In this document: positions 18,666 to 28,370 of the stretch, in pieces | Layout: each line of letters starts with the position of its first letter | Numbering within the stretch: position 1 is the stretch's first letter | Assembly: GCF_004359985.1 (NCBI RefSeq) | Contig: NZ_SMRO01000003.1 | Coordinates: 1,148,496 to 1,212,495, forward strand | Length of the DNA stretch: 64,000 bases | Source of the DNA: Paraburkholderia flava | Lineage (GTDB): Bacteria; Pseudomonadota; Gammaproteobacteria; Burkholderiales; Burkholderiaceae | Direction of reading: 5' to 3' | Translations under genes and position numbers: made by a program | The notes under the pieces: generated by a model | What the model was told of the DNA's origin: nothing | Database searches by the model: none | Seen by the model: the letters and a program-made list of their open reading frames with translations, nothing else

Positions 18666-19886
18666 ATGCGCGCGATCGTTCTCGTTCTGGATTCGCTCGG
18701 CATCGGCGCGACGCCGGACGCGGTGCGCTTCAACGACGTCGGCTCCGATACGCTTGGTCATATCGCGGAGCATTGTGCTCGGGGTACCGCGAACGTCGAA
18801 AGAAGCGGACCGCTGCGAATCCCGCATCTCGAACAACTCGGCCTCGGTCTCGCGAATCGACTCGCAACCGGCACGCTTGCCGCAGGCTTTACCAGCGAGC
18901 CTGAGTTGATCGGCGCATACGGCGCGGCGCGCGAACTGTCGTCGGGCAAGGACACGCCGTCCGGTCACTGGGAAATGGCGGGCGTGCCGGTGCGGTTCGA
19001 CTGGGGTTACTTCCGCGAGCCGACCCATTCGTTTCCGCCGGAATTGCTCGACGCGCTCGTGAGGCGCGCGGGGCTGCCCGGTTATCTCGGCAACTGCCAC
19101 GCGTCGGGCACGACGATCCTCGATGCACTCGGCGATGAACATCGCGAGACCGGCAAGCCGATCTTCTATACATCCGCCGATTCGGTGTTCCAGATCGCGT
19201 GCCACGAAGAGACCTTCGGGCTGCAAGGTCTGTACGACCTGTGCGAGATCGCGCGCGAAGAGGTGGATCGCTACGAGATCTGCCGCGTGATCGCGCGGCC
19301 GTTCACCGGCGATGCGCAGCACGGCTTCGTGCGGACCGCGAATCGTCGCGATCTCGCGGTGCCTCCGCCGGCCGCGACCGTCCTCGAAAAACTCGCGAAG
19401 GCTGGCGGCGAGGTCGTGTCGATCGGCAAGATCGCGGACATCTACGCGCACGTCGGCGTTACGCGCAAGCTGAAGGCGAGCGGACTCGACGGACTGTGGC
19501 AGGCGACGCTTGACGCCGTGCGCGAAGCGCCCGACTTCAGCCTCGTGATGACGAACTTCGTCGACTTCGACCAGAATTACGGACACCGCCGCAACACGGC
19601 GGGCTACGCGGCGGCGCTCGAATATTTCGACAGCCGCTTGCCGGAGATTTACCCGCTGCTGGCCGACGACGATGTGCTGATCCTCACCGCCGATCACGGC
19701 TGCGACCCGACGTGGCCCGGCTCCGACCACACGCGCGAACACGTACCGGTGTTGGTGTACGGCAAGCGCGTGAAGCCGTCGAACCTCGGCGTGCGCGAGA
19801 GTTTCGCGGACATCGGGCAGAGCCTCGCCGGCTGGTTCGGACTCGAACCGTTCGCGGACGGCACGTCGTTTCTTGTGCCGAACTGA
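18666..19886 (+). CDS. deoB: Phosphopentomutase DeoB
   Basis: 406 residues. The N-terminus [17 protein letters not shown] carries the metal-binding Asp and a nearby nucleophile region. [13 protein letters not shown] contains the phosphorylated Thr of alkaline-phosphatase-type phosphopentomutases. [12 protein letters not shown] and [19 protein letters not shown] supply further Mn2+ ligands. It converts deoxyribose-1-phosphate or ribose-1-phosphate to the 5-phosphate. I see no deoC aldolase in the window, so the product must be handled elsewhere. Confidence 0.96.
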   Translation: MRAIVLVLDSLGIGATPDAVRFNDVGSDTLGHIAEHCARGTANVERSGPLRIPHLEQLGLGLANRLATGTLAAGFTSEPELIGAYGAARELSSGKDTPSGHWEMAGVPVRFDWGYFREPTHSFPPELLDALVRRAGLPGYLGNCHASGTTILDALGDEHRETGKPIFYTSADSVFQIACHEETFGLQGLYDLCEIAREEVDRYEICRVIARPFTGDAQHGFVRTANRRDLAVPPPAATVLEKLAKAGGEVVSIGKIADIYAHVGVTRKLKASGLDGLWQATLDAVREAPDFSLVMTNFVDFDQNYGHRRNTAGYAAALEYFDSRLPEIYPLLADDDVLILTADHGCDPTWPGSDHTREHVPVLVYGKRVKPSNLGVRESFADIGQSLAGWFGLEPFADGTSFLVPN

Positions 19887-19907
19887 TTTTCGTAAAAGGA
19901 CCACGCG

Positions 19908-20309
19908 ATGACCCCGACGTCTCATCAAGCCCTGCTCGACGAAGCCCGCGCTGCGCGCGACCGCGCGTACGCGCCGTATTCGAAGTTCCACGTCGGCGCT
20001 GCACTACGCGCGAAGGACGGCACGATCTTTCGCGGCTGCAACGTCGAGAACGCGTCATACGGGTTGTGCAATTGCGCGGAGCGCACAGCGCTGTTCGCGG
20101 CGATCGCGGCGGGCTACAAGCCCGGCGATTTCGACACGCTCGCGGTGATCGGCGATACCGACGGTCCGATTGCGCCGTGCGGTGCGTGCCGTCAGGTGAT
20201 CATCGAAATCGGCAAGCCGACGTTGACGGTGGTGCTCGGCAATCTCGCCGGTGCGGTCGAGGTGACGAGCGCGGATGCGCTGCTGCCGGGGGCGTTCTTT
20301 CTGGGGTAA
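19908..20309 (+). CDS. cdd: Cytidine deaminase Cdd (small tetrameric type)
   Basis: 133 residues, the length of homotetrameric CDAs. Zinc ligands and the catalytic Glu are visible in NCAERTALFAA (Cys-Ala-Glu) and PCGACRQVI (two Cys), with the substrate-binding GCNVENASYG upstream. It deaminates cytidine and deoxycytidine to uridine forms, feeding DeoA. It sits 21 bp after deoB with an AAAGGACCACGCG ribosome-binding site. Confidence 0.95.
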   Translation: MTPTSHQALLDEARAARDRAYAPYSKFHVGAALRAKDGTIFRGCNVENASYGLCNCAERTALFAAIAAGYKPGDFDTLAVIGDTDGPIAPCGACRQVIIEIGKPTLTVVLGNLAGAVEVTSADALLPGAFFLG

Positions 20310-20391
20310 TGCCGTGGCGTAAGGCATACCGCACATCGATCCCCCCGCTGCGGTATCCTCGCCGCTTCCCCCTTCTTTCCCTTCCTCCGCG

Positions 20392-21090
20392 ATGTCCGAT
20401 TTCCCCTTCGATGCCGTCATCTTCGATTGCGACGGCGTGCTCGTCGATTCGGAGCCGATCACGAACCGCGTGCTGTCGACGATGCTCGGCGAGCTCGGCT
20501 GGCACATCGGCGTCGAGGAGACGATGCGGATCTTCGTCGGCAAGACGGTGCGCGACGAGGCGGCGCGGATCGAAGCGAACACCGGCGTCGCGATCACGCC
20601 CGAATGGCTCGCGTCGTTTCGCGAGCGGCGCAATGCGGCGCTCGTCGATGAACTCGTCGCGATTCCCGGTGCGGTCGATGCGGTGCGCGCGCTGCATCGG
20701 ACGCTCGACGGCCGGATCGCGGTCGCATCAGGCGCGGATTTGCACAAGGTCGAGATGCAGCTCGCGAAGGTCGGCTTGCTCGATCGCGTCGAGGGCCGTG
20801 TGTTCAGCGGTCACGACCTGCCGCGCAGCAAGCCGTTCCCGGACGTGTACCTCGTCGCGGCCGACGCGCTCGGCGTCGATCCCACGCGCTGCGCGGTCGT
20901 CGAAGACACGGCCACCGGTGCGACCGCGGGTGTCGCCGCAGGTGCGACGGTGTTCGGCTACAGCCCAGGCGGCCTGGGACATCACACTGCCGACGCGTTG
21001 CGCGCAGTGGGCGTGGCCACCGTGTTCGACGACATGACGCAGCTGCCCGCGTTGCTCGCGGGTTGGTCCCACGTCGCACGCAGCGCGTAG
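20392..21090 (+). CDS. HAD-superfamily phosphatase/beta-phosphoglucomutase-like
   Basis: 232 residues. HAD motif I FDCDGVLVDSE (nucleophile Asp12, acid Asp14), helical cap with GKTVRDEAARIE, motif II region VASGAD, motif III KPFPDVYL (Lys in PRSKPFPD) and motif IV VVEDTATG. The pattern fits the phosphoglucomutase/sugar-phosphatase subgroup. Its position 82 bp after cdd, on the same strand and before a strong terminator, suggests it may act on sugar phosphates from nucleoside breakdown; that is inference. Confidence 0.85.
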   Translation: MSDFPFDAVIFDCDGVLVDSEPITNRVLSTMLGELGWHIGVEETMRIFVGKTVRDEAARIEANTGVAITPEWLASFRERRNAALVDELVAIPGAVDAVRALHRTLDGRIAVASGADLHKVEMQLAKVGLLDRVEGRVFSGHDLPRSKPFPDVYLVAADALGVDPTRCAVVEDTATGATAGVAAGATVFGYSPGGLGHHTADALRAVGVATVFDDMTQLPALLAGWSHVARSA

Positions 21091-21124
21091 ACGTCCAGCC
21101 CCGGTCGCTAGAACTAAACATCGA

Positions 21125-21176
21125 AAAGCCGGCGCCGCGATGCTTTCGATGCATCGCCGCGCCGGCTTTCGTTTTG
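21125..21176 (+). terminator. Rho-independent terminator of the nupC-deoAB-cdd-HAD unit
   Basis: A 19-bp stem with one mismatch, AAAGCCGGCGCCGCGATGC pairing with its near-complement at 21151-21169, encloses a 7-base loop. It is followed by a T-rich tract (TTTCGTTTTGCTC). It starts 35 bp after the HAD stop codon. Confidence 0.9.
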
Positions 21177-21640
21177 CTCACTCTTCTTCCGCATGCCCGC
21201 CCACCGGGCCTGTCCAGTACGTTTAGGTATTACTACGAATATCGAACTGGATATCGAAATCGTCCGAATTTTCATTAGAACGTGATCGGGCTCGTCCGTA
21301 GACTGCATGTCTAGCCTGTGGGCGAGGCGAAGCAGGACGAAGCGGGCGGCCCCCGCACGTGCCTTCCCACAGGCGCCTGAGAGAAACAACGAGAAACAAC
21401 GGCAAACGAAGTAAACAGAGCGCAGCGCATTCCCCGTCGAATCAGCCCGTAAGTAGTGGCTTCACCGTTCACCGTTCACCGGACAGGCACCCACACGACA
21501 GAACGCCTGCCCGTTTCCCCTCGCAGCACCAGGCCGTGCCGCTCCGGCGCACGGTGTCACGAAGACCTGCGAAGAATGACGAACGCCCACGAAAGACCAA
21601 CGAAAACCCACGAAGAAACCAACGACATCGGAGACAGAAC
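21177..21640. promoter_or_regulatory. Leader and promoter region of the sugar ABC operon
   Basis: About 460 bp with no convincing gene. The 5' part is the least GC-rich (21215-21290) and includes two direct ATATCGAA copies (about 21239 and 21251), a plausible operator or promoter zone. The 3' part has several direct ACGAA/AACGA-type repeats up to the ytfQ-like start. It is long enough for a structured leader, but I cannot identify one. Confidence 0.4.
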
Positions 21641-22609
21641 ATGAGGCTCATCAGGAAATTCGCGATCGGCACGTTGCTTGGCGCGACGCTTACGCTGGCC
21701 GCGAGTATCGACGCGTCTGCGCAGGACAAGCACATCACGCTCGGGTTTTCGCAGGTCGGCGCGGAAAGCGCATGGCGCACGGCCAATACCGTGTCGGTGA
21801 AGAGCGCGGCGAAGGAAGCCGGCATCGAACTCAAGTTCTCCGATGCGCAGCAGAAGCAGGAAAACCAGATTCGCGCGATCCGCTCGTTTATCGCGCAGAA
21901 GGTCGACGTGATCGCGTTCTCGCCGGTCGTCGAGTCGGGCTGGGAGCCGGTGCTGACCGAGGCGAAGGCCGCGCACATTCCGGTGATCCTGACGGACCGC
22001 GCCGTCGACGTGAAGGACACGTCGCTGTACACGACGATGATCGGTTCGGACTTCCTCGAGGAAGGACGGCGCGCAGGCCGCTGGCTTGAAGAGCGCTACA
22101 AGAACGACGCCGGTCCGATCAATATCGCCGAGCTGCAGGGCACCGTCGGTTCCGCACCGGCCAACGACCGTCACGCGGGCCTGATGGAAATCATCAAGAA
22201 CGATCCGAAGTTCAAGATCATCGCGTCGCAGAGCGGTGACTTCACGCTCGCCGGCGGCAAGCAGGTGATGGAAGCGTTCGCGAAAACCTACGGCAAGCAG
22301 ATCAACGTCGTCTATGCGCACAACGACGACATGGCACTCGGCGCGATCCAGGCGATGGAAGAAGCGGGCATCAAGCCGGGCAAGGACCTGAGCGTCGTCT
22401 CGTTCGATGCGACGAAGGGCGGCTTCCAGGCGATGGTCGCGGGCAAGATCAACGTCGACGTGGAATGCAGCCCGCTGCTCGGGCCGCAACTGATGACGGC
22501 AGTGAAGGAAGTCGTCGCGGGCAAGCAACTGCCGAAGCGCATTGTCACAAACGAGACCGTGTTCCCGATGTCGGTCGCCGCGCAGATCATGCCGACGCGT
22601 AAGTATTGA
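21641..22609 (+). CDS. ytfQ: Sugar ABC transporter substrate-binding protein, YtfQ-like
   Basis: 322 residues from MRLIRKFAIGTLLGATL, a signal peptide cut after ASAQ. A GGAGAC ribosome-binding site lies just before the ATG, which decides this start over an upstream in-frame one. Periplasmic-binding-protein type I fold of the CUT2 class: ITLGFSQVGAESAWRTAN, ENQIRAIRSFIAQKVDVI, DRAVDVKDTSLYTTMIGSDF and YAHNDDMALGAIQAM. This closely follows E. coli YtfQ, which binds galactofuranose; the ligand here is inferred from that. Confidence 0.88.
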   Translation: MRLIRKFAIGTLLGATLTLAASIDASAQDKHITLGFSQVGAESAWRTANTVSVKSAAKEAGIELKFSDAQQKQENQIRAIRSFIAQKVDVIAFSPVVESGWEPVLTEAKAAHIPVILTDRAVDVKDTSLYTTMIGSDFLEEGRRAGRWLEERYKNDAGPINIAELQGTVGSAPANDRHAGLMEIIKNDPKFKIIASQSGDFTLAGGKQVMEAFAKTYGKQINVVYAHNDDMALGAIQAMEEAGIKPGKDLSVVSFDATKGGFQAMVAGKINVDVECSPLLGPQLMTAVKEVVAGKQLPKRIVTNETVFPMSVAAQIMPTRKY

Positions 22610-22722
22610 TAGTCGACGCCTGACGTTCCACGGTTGAAGCGCGCCGCCGTGCGCGCTTCTTACCGGGTGCCTCGCCTTTTGCGTGCGACGGTCGTCCCGT
22701 TCCCTCTGCCTGTCATTGGCCT

Positions 22723-24252
22723 ATGACCCAAGCACCACTTCTCGAAATGACCGGCATCGACAAGACGTTTCCCGGCGTCAAGGCGTTGCAGCAGGTGAGC
22801 TTTCGCCTCTTTCCCGGCGAGATCCATACGTTGATGGGCCAGAACGGCGCCGGCAAATCGACGCTGATTAACGTACTGACCGGCGTGTTCGGTCATGACG
22901 CCGGCGAGATCCGGCTCGGCGGCGAAGCGGTGCGCTTCGCGACGCCGCTCGAAGCCGAAGCGGCTGGCATCCGCACGCTGTATCAGGAAGTGAACCTGTG
23001 CCCGAATTTATCGGTCGCGGAGAACATCTTCGCGGGCAGGCAGCCGGTGAAGCGCGGCGCGATCGACTGGAAGACGATTCACACGCGGGCACGCGAAGCG
23101 CTCGCGAATCTGAACATCACACTCGACGTCACGCGTTCGCTCGACGCGTATCCGATCGCCGTGCAGCAGATGGTCGCGATTGCGCGCGCGGTGTCGGTCG
23201 ATGCGCGCGTGCTGATTCTCGATGAACCGACGTCGAGTCTCGATGACGGCGAAGTCGCGCGGCTGTTCGCGGTGCTGCGGCAACTGAAGGCATCGGGCAT
23301 CGCGATCCTGTTCGTCACGCATTTTCTGGAGCAGACCTACGCGGTGTCGGACCGCATCACGGTGATGCGCAACGGCGAACGCGAAGGCGAATATCTTGCG
23401 CGCGATCTGCCGGTCGAGTTGCTGGTCGCGAAGATGACCGGACACGAGCGGATGACCGAGCGGCTTAAAGGCGGTGCATCCGAGGTCGCGCGTAAGGACA
23501 ACGGTTTCGAGCCGTTCGTGTCGTTGCAGGGCGTCGGTCGGCGTGGCTTGATGAATCCGTTCGATCTCGATGTGCGGCCGGGGCAGATTCTCGGCCTCGC
23601 CGGGCTGCTCGGTTCAGGTCGCACCGAGACCGCACGGCTTGTGTTCGGCGCGGACCGCGCCGATACCGGCACGATCCAGGTCGATCGCAAGACCGTGAAG
23701 ATCCGTTCGCCGCGCGATGCGGTGCGGCACGGCATCGCGTATTGCCCGGAGGATCGCAAGAAGGAGGGCATCGTCGCCGAGCTGTCGATCCGCGAAAACA
23801 TCGTGCTCGCGCTGCAGGCGCGGCGCGGCTGGTGGCGCATGCTCGGCCGCGCACGTCAGCGCGAGATCGCCGACGACTATATCGAACGCCTCGGCATCAA
23901 GGCACGCGATGCGGAGCAACCGCTCGGGCTGCTGTCGGGCGGCAATCAGCAGAAGGTGCTGCTCGCGCGCTGGCTCGCGACCGAACCGCGAATGCTGATC
24001 CTCGACGAGCCGACTCGCGGCATCGACGTCGCCGCGAAGTTCGAGATCATGGACCGCGTGCTCGCGCTGTGCGCGAAGGGGCTGGCCATTCTGTTCATTT
24101 CATCCGAAGTCAGCGAGGTGGTGCGCGTGAGTCACCGGATAGCGGTGCTTCGCGATCGTCGGAAGGTTGCGGAGATTTCCAGCGAGGCAAACGGCGACGC
24201 GCCGCTGTCGGAAGCACAGGTGTATCGGTTGATTGCAGGAGGTGAAGCATGA
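22723..24252 (+). CDS. ytfR: Sugar ABC transporter double ATPase, YtfR-like (CUT2)
   Basis: 509 residues, two ABC domains as in RbsA/YtfR. The first has Walker A GQNGAGKS and Walker B LILDEPTSSLD, but a degenerate signature (YPIAVQQMVAIARA). The second has a degenerate Walker A (GLLGSGRTETARL) and an intact signature LSGGNQQKV, with LILDEPTRGIDV. This split pattern is normal for CUT2 sugar importers. Its TGA overlaps the next gene's ATG (ATGA), showing translational coupling with the permease. Confidence 0.92.
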   Translation: MTQAPLLEMTGIDKTFPGVKALQQVSFRLFPGEIHTLMGQNGAGKSTLINVLTGVFGHDAGEIRLGGEAVRFATPLEAEAAGIRTLYQEVNLCPNLSVAENIFAGRQPVKRGAIDWKTIHTRAREALANLNITLDVTRSLDAYPIAVQQMVAIARAVSVDARVLILDEPTSSLDDGEVARLFAVLRQLKASGIAILFVTHFLEQTYAVSDRITVMRNGEREGEYLARDLPVELLVAKMTGHERMTERLKGGASEVARKDNGFEPFVSLQGVGRRGLMNPFDLDVRPGQILGLAGLLGSGRTETARLVFGADRADTGTIQVDRKTVKIRSPRDAVRHGIAYCPEDRKKEGIVAELSIRENIVLALQARRGWWRMLGRARQREIADDYIERLGIKARDAEQPLGLLSGGNQQKVLLARWLATEPRMLILDEPTRGIDVAAKFEIMDRVLALCAKGLAILFISSEVSEVVRVSHRIAVLRDRRKVAEISSEANGDAPLSEAQVYRLIAGGEA

Positions 24253-25289
24253 ACCGGCTCCGTGCGTTATTTGCTCATCAACTGATCTGGCCGTCGCTGA
24301 CGCTGGTGCTGCTGTTCATCATCGACGTCGTGCATCGCTCGACCTTCCTGTCGATCACGATGCTCGACGGCCATCTGTTCGGCGCACCGATCGACATCCT
24401 GAACCGCGCGGCGCCGCTGGTGATCGTGTCGCTCGGGATGACGCTCGTCATTGCTACACGCGGCGTCGACATCTCGGTTGGTGCGATCGTCGCGATTGCC
24501 GGTGCAGCAGCCGCAACCGTGCTCGCGGCCGATCCTTCGCAGATCGGCATGGCATTGCTCGCCGCGCTCGGTGCGGGCCTGCTGGCCGGCATGTGGAACG
24601 GCCTGCTGGTCGCGTTCGTCGGCATGCAGCCGATCATCGCGACGCTGATCCTGATGGTCGCCGGACGCGGCGCCGCGCAACTGCTGACCGGCGGCCAGAT
24701 CATCCCGATCGGCGCACCGGCCTATCTCATGCTCGGCGACGGTTACCTCGCGGGCGTGCCGTGTTCGGTGTGGATCGCGATCGCGGTGACGGTCGTGTTC
24801 GCGCTGCTCGTGAACCGCACCGCGCTCGGTCTGTTCATCCGCGCGATCGGTATCAATCCGTCGGCTGCGCGACTCGCGGGCCTGCGTGCCGGTGCGATCG
24901 TGTTCAGCGTCTACGCGATCTCGGGGTTGATGGCATCGGTCGCAGGGATCATCGCGAGTTCGAACGTGCGCAGTGCCGACGGCAACAACGCGGGGCTGCT
25001 GCTGGAACTCGACGCGATTCTCGCGGTGACGCTCGGCGGCACGTCGCTGGTCGGCGGACGCTTCAGTCTCGCGGGCACCGTGCTCGGCGCACTGATCATC
25101 CAGACGCTCACGTACACGACGTATTCGATCGGCGTGCCGCCCGAAGCGACGCTTGTCGTTAAAGCGGTCGTGGTGGTCGTCGTCAGCGTGATCCAGTCCG
25201 ACACGGCGCGCGCGTTGCTCGTGCGGCACGTGCTGCGACTTTTCCCCTCCGCGCAGTCGCGCGCTTCCACAGGAACGACGGCATCATGA
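24249..25289 (+). CDS. ytfT: Sugar ABC transporter permease, YtfT-like
   Basis: 346 residues. Hydrophobic, with about eight or nine membrane helices. CUT2/RbsC features are VSLGMTLVIATRGVDISVGAI, GMQPIIATLILM and ILAVTLGGTSLVGGRFS. It pairs with the second permease encoded immediately after it; both junctions are four-base ATGA overlaps. E. coli YtfT and YjfF form the same heterodimeric channel. Confidence 0.92.
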   Translation: MNRLRALFAHQLIWPSLTLVLLFIIDVVHRSTFLSITMLDGHLFGAPIDILNRAAPLVIVSLGMTLVIATRGVDISVGAIVAIAGAAAATVLAADPSQIGMALLAALGAGLLAGMWNGLLVAFVGMQPIIATLILMVAGRGAAQLLTGGQIIPIGAPAYLMLGDGYLAGVPCSVWIAIAVTVVFALLVNRTALGLFIRAIGINPSAARLAGLRAGAIVFSVYAISGLMASVAGIIASSNVRSADGNNAGLLLELDAILAVTLGGTSLVGGRFSLAGTVLGALIIQTLTYTTYSIGVPPEATLVVKAVVVVVVSVIQSDTARALLVRHVLRLFPSAQSRASTGTTAS

Positions 25290-26377
25290 AAAAGCTGGCC
25301 GGCCGTCTGGCCGATCCCCGCACGCTGCCGATCGTCGTGACGATCGCGCTATTCGCCGCGCTGTTCTGTTTCGGCTCGGTGATGTACACCGGATTCTTCT
25401 CGATGCAGGTGCTGCTCGGCCTGTTCGTCGATAACGCATTCCTGCTGATCGTCGCGATCGGGATGACGTTCGTGATCGTGTCGGGCGGCATCGATCTGTC
25501 GGTCGGCGCGGTGGTCGCGCTGACGACGATCCTGTGCGCGGTCGGCGCGCAGTGGCTGCACTGGCCCGTGTGGGTGATCGTGCCAGTCGTGCTCGCGTTC
25601 GGCGCGCTGTACGGTGCCGCGATGGGCGCGCTGATCCACTTCTTCAAACTGCAGCCGTTCATCGTCACACTGGCAGGCATGTTTCTCGCGCGCGGCGCGT
25701 GCTTTCTGATCACCACGCAGTCGATCACGATCGACGAACCGACGTTTCATGCGATCGCGGCGTTCAACGTGTCGATCGGCGGGGGCTCGCTGAACGCGGG
25801 CGCGTTGATCGGTCTCGCGACACTCGCGATTGCGATCTATGTTGCGCACTTCACGCGCTTCGGGCGCAACGTCTATGCGGTCGGCGGCAACGAACGCTCG
25901 GCGATGCTGATGGGCTTGCCGGTCGCGCGCACGAAGGTCGGCGTGTATGCGCTGAGCGGGTTGTGCTCGGCGCTAGGCGGCGTCGTGTTCACGTTCTACG
26001 TGCTGTCGGGTTACGGCCTGCAGGCGCAGGGGATGGAACTCGACGCGATCGCGGCGACCGTGATCGGCGGAACGTTGTTGACCGGCGGTGTCGGCTACAT
26101 GATCGGCTCGATGTTTGGCGTCGGGATTCTCGGCACGATCCAGACGCTGATCACGTTCGACGGTACGCTTAGTTCGTGGTGGACGCGCATCGTGATCGGC
26201 GCGCTGCTGTGCGTGTTCTGTCTGCTGCAGCGGGTGATCGAGCGGCAGGCGACGCGGCGGCGTTCGGGCGGCACGGGGTTGGGTGCGGGCAGCGAGACGC
26301 GGCCGACTGCTGCAACGCAGCCGCAGCCGCCTGCTTCGAGCATCGGCGGCGAGGCCGATCTAGCATCGATGATGTGA
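25286..26377 (+). CDS. yjfF: Sugar ABC transporter permease, YjfF-like
   Basis: 363 residues. Second CUT2 permease, with VAIGMTFVIVSGGIDLSVGAV, LQPFIVTLAGMFLARG, NVYAVGGNERSAMLMGLPV and ELDAIAATVIGGTLLTGGVGY. The last 40 residues form a Gly/Ala/Pro-rich tail longer than in E. coli YjfF. It is last of the four transporter genes. Confidence 0.92.
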   Translation: MKKLAGRLADPRTLPIVVTIALFAALFCFGSVMYTGFFSMQVLLGLFVDNAFLLIVAIGMTFVIVSGGIDLSVGAVVALTTILCAVGAQWLHWPVWVIVPVVLAFGALYGAAMGALIHFFKLQPFIVTLAGMFLARGACFLITTQSITIDEPTFHAIAAFNVSIGGGSLNAGALIGLATLAIAIYVAHFTRFGRNVYAVGGNERSAMLMGLPVARTKVGVYALSGLCSALGGVVFTFYVLSGYGLQAQGMELDAIAATVIGGTLLTGGVGYMIGSMFGVGILGTIQTLITFDGTLSSWWTRIVIGALLCVFCLLQRVIERQATRRRSGGTGLGAGSETRPTAATQPQPPASSIGGEADLASMM

Positions 26378-26410
26378 ACCGCGCGAGTACGTGCAAACGA
26401 GGACGACGAC

Positions 26411-26698
26411 ATGCAAACAGACGCGGTGTGCGAGATTGCCGACGAACTACCGGTGCTGCGGTTTGATCAACCTGACGTGCGCGTTCCGGCGCAGCGACAG
26501 GAACCGCGCTTCATGCTCGACCTGACGCGCTTCAGCGACCGGCAGATTGTCGCCGATGCATTGCAGGCGTTGCTGCGCGAACGCTCGGACGCGTTGCATC
26601 TGGCGACGCGGATAGCCGCTGATCATCGACGTCCGCAGCCGGATCCGAACGATTATGGGTTGAGCGATATCTTGCGGTTGCGGCGGTTGATGGATTAG
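26411..26698 (+). CDS. Small hypothetical protein
   Basis: 95 residues. The ATG follows GAGGACGACGAC, a weak ribosome-binding site. Composition is charged and soluble: RFDQPDVRVPAQRQEPRFML, then LLRERSDALHLATRI and YGLSDILRLRRLMD. It starts 33 bp after yjfF and may be co-transcribed. I do not recognise the family. It could be a regulatory or accessory protein of the transporter, but nothing in the sequence shows that. Confidence 0.5.
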   Translation: MQTDAVCEIADELPVLRFDQPDVRVPAQRQEPRFMLDLTRFSDRQIVADALQALLRERSDALHLATRIAADHRRPQPDPNDYGLSDILRLRRLMD

Positions 26699-26740
26699 CA
26701 GGACGCGGCGCCTCAAGATTCGATAGACCAAGGGTGTGTG

Positions 26741-27166
26741 CTATTGCAGCGCGAGATGCGCGTTTTCCAGCCATGCCATGACCGGGGCAACTGCTTCGTC
26801 GGAAACGTCCTGATCCCAAAACCGGGATGCAACCAGTACATCGAGATCAAGCCCCTCGAGGGAATGCCGCACGATAACAGCCCCAATTTGCATGCGCCTC
26901 GCTCGATTGACAATGCTCCATACCTTGGCTTGCCCCGCATTGCATTGCAGCTCAATGCCGAACGCCTGTTGCAACGCGCCGTCCCTGGACTTGTCTTTCA
27001 TCCAGTCGACCCGCGAAGCCAGGGCTTCATCCTGAAGGAGCACTGTCAACAGGTTCCGTGCGTCGAAACCCGACAGCGCTACGACAAGGAAACGATCGGT
27101 TTCGAATACCTGTGGGGTCGACAAAGGTTCAAGGCACAACGGGTGCTGATCTGCGCTCGCTTTCAT
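26741..27166 (-). CDS. Hypothetical protein
   Basis: 141 residues, convergent with the small gene at 26411-26698. The sequence is soluble, with mixed alpha/beta character (RFLVVALSGFDARNLLTVLL, VWSIVNRARRMQIGAVIVRHS). It carries no motif I recognise, and its GC content is lower than that of its neighbours. The ATG has no strong Shine-Dalgarno. The reading frame on this strand looks more protein-like than the overlapping plus-strand frame, which is why it was chosen. Confidence 0.5.
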   Translation of the reverse strand: MKASADQHPLCLEPLSTPQVFETDRFLVVALSGFDARNLLTVLLQDEALASRVDWMKDKSRDGALQQAFGIELQCNAGQAKVWSIVNRARRMQIGAVIVRHSLEGLDLDVLVASRFWDQDVSDEAVAPVMAWLENAHLALQ

Positions 27167-27335
27167 AGGGCATATTGAGTTTCATTCGAGACTCAACATT
27201 GTTCGCCAGGCTTGAACGCCGCGAAGGCGCAAAAGCGAAGTTGCGTCCCTAAAGGCGCACTTCGGATTGCTATTTTCGCCCGCGCGCCAGGGTTCTCGAC
27301 GACACGTGGAAGTTTCCCGTTGCGCAGTCCGTGAG

Positions 27336-28286
27336 TTAACTCGATCGACGCGGCGCAACGACAGGCGCTGCATGAATTCCCGGCAGCGTCGGTATCCGCT
27401 CCGCGAGAAACTGGAAAAAAGCGCGCGTTCTCAGCGGCTGATAGCGGCGCGACGGCAACACGAAATAGATCGGATGAGGCGACATGTCCCACCTGGGCAG
27501 CAGCCTCACGAGACGGCCCGAATCGATCAGATCCTGAACGAGCCAGCCCGGCGCGGCACCCACGCAGGAGCCCTCCAGATAGCACTCGCGCAACGCGAGC
27601 GAACTGTTCACGCGATACTGGCCGCGAGGCCGCACGACGATTCTCTGCGCGCCGCGCGTGAATTCCAGTTCCGCGCCGATGTGCGAGCGCGCGTAGCCGA
27701 CGTATCGATGGGCGAGCAGGTCTTCCGGCTTGCGGATTGTCGGCGTGCGTGCGACGTATTCCGGCGTTGCGATCAGCACGCGCGGCGACGACGCGATCAT
27801 GCGGGCCACGGCGTTGGGCGGCAGATCGCCACCGATCCGGATTGCGACGTCGACACCTTCCTCAACCAGATCGATCACGCGATCGGTCAGATTCAACTCG
27901 ACGTCGATCTCCGGGTACATCGACAGGAACTCCAGCATCAGCGCATTCAGCCGCAATTCGCCGAGTCCCATCGGCGCGGTCACGATCAGCGTGCCGACCG
28001 GTCGTTGCGTTTGTCCGCGCACGTCCGCGACTGCATCGACATATTCTTCGACGACCCGCTTGCAGCGTTCGTAGAAACGTCGACCTTCGTCGGTTGGCGT
28101 GAGGCTTGTCGTCGTGCGGTCGAGCAAGCGCACGCCGAGGTCTTTTTCCAGCGCGGAGATGATCTTGCTCATCGTCGGCTGGGTGATTTTTTCTTCGCGG
28201 GCGACGGCGGAAAAACTGCCGAGTTCGACCGCGCGCGCATACAGTCGCATCGATTGAAGAGAATCCAAGTCATTCCTCCGTGGCAT
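27336..28286 (-). CDS. LysR-family transcriptional regulator
   Basis: 316 residues. N-terminal winged helix-turn-helix LGSFSAVAREEKITQPTMSK followed by ALEKDLGVRLLDRTTTSLTPT, the standard LysR signature. The C-terminal effector domain begins at GTLIVTAPMGLGELRL and has GVDVAIRIGGDLPP. It resembles the CrgA/DsdC-like branch common in Burkholderia. It is divergent from a short-chain dehydrogenase gene 85 bp away, which is its most likely target. Confidence 0.92.
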   Translation of the reverse strand: MPRRNDLDSLQSMRLYARAVELGSFSAVAREEKITQPTMSKIISALEKDLGVRLLDRTTTSLTPTDEGRRFYERCKRVVEEYVDAVADVRGQTQRPVGTLIVTAPMGLGELRLNALMLEFLSMYPEIDVELNLTDRVIDLVEEGVDVAIRIGGDLPPNAVARMIASSPRVLIATPEYVARTPTIRKPEDLLAHRYVGYARSHIGAELEFTRGAQRIVVRPRGQYRVNSSLALRECYLEGSCVGAAPGWLVQDLIDSGRLVRLLPRWDMSPHPIYFVLPSRRYQPLRTRAFFQFLAERIPTLPGIHAAPVVAPRRSS

Positions 28287-28370
28287 GGCCTATATGCAAT
28301 TCTTGCGCATTCTGCTGTGATTTGGAATGACGTAACGTTCATCCGTCTTCACTTTTTTGACGGGGAACAT

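Noticed and set aside
17211..19991. 926-codon minus-strand frame
   Set aside because: Antisense to deoA and deoB, which have full family motifs. The antisense translation is Arg/His-rich, as expected from GC-rich codon mirrors.
21177..21640. A riboswitch in the long leader of the sugar transporter
   Set aside because: I could not find a recognisable aptamer core or an expression-platform terminator; direct repeats alone do not support it.
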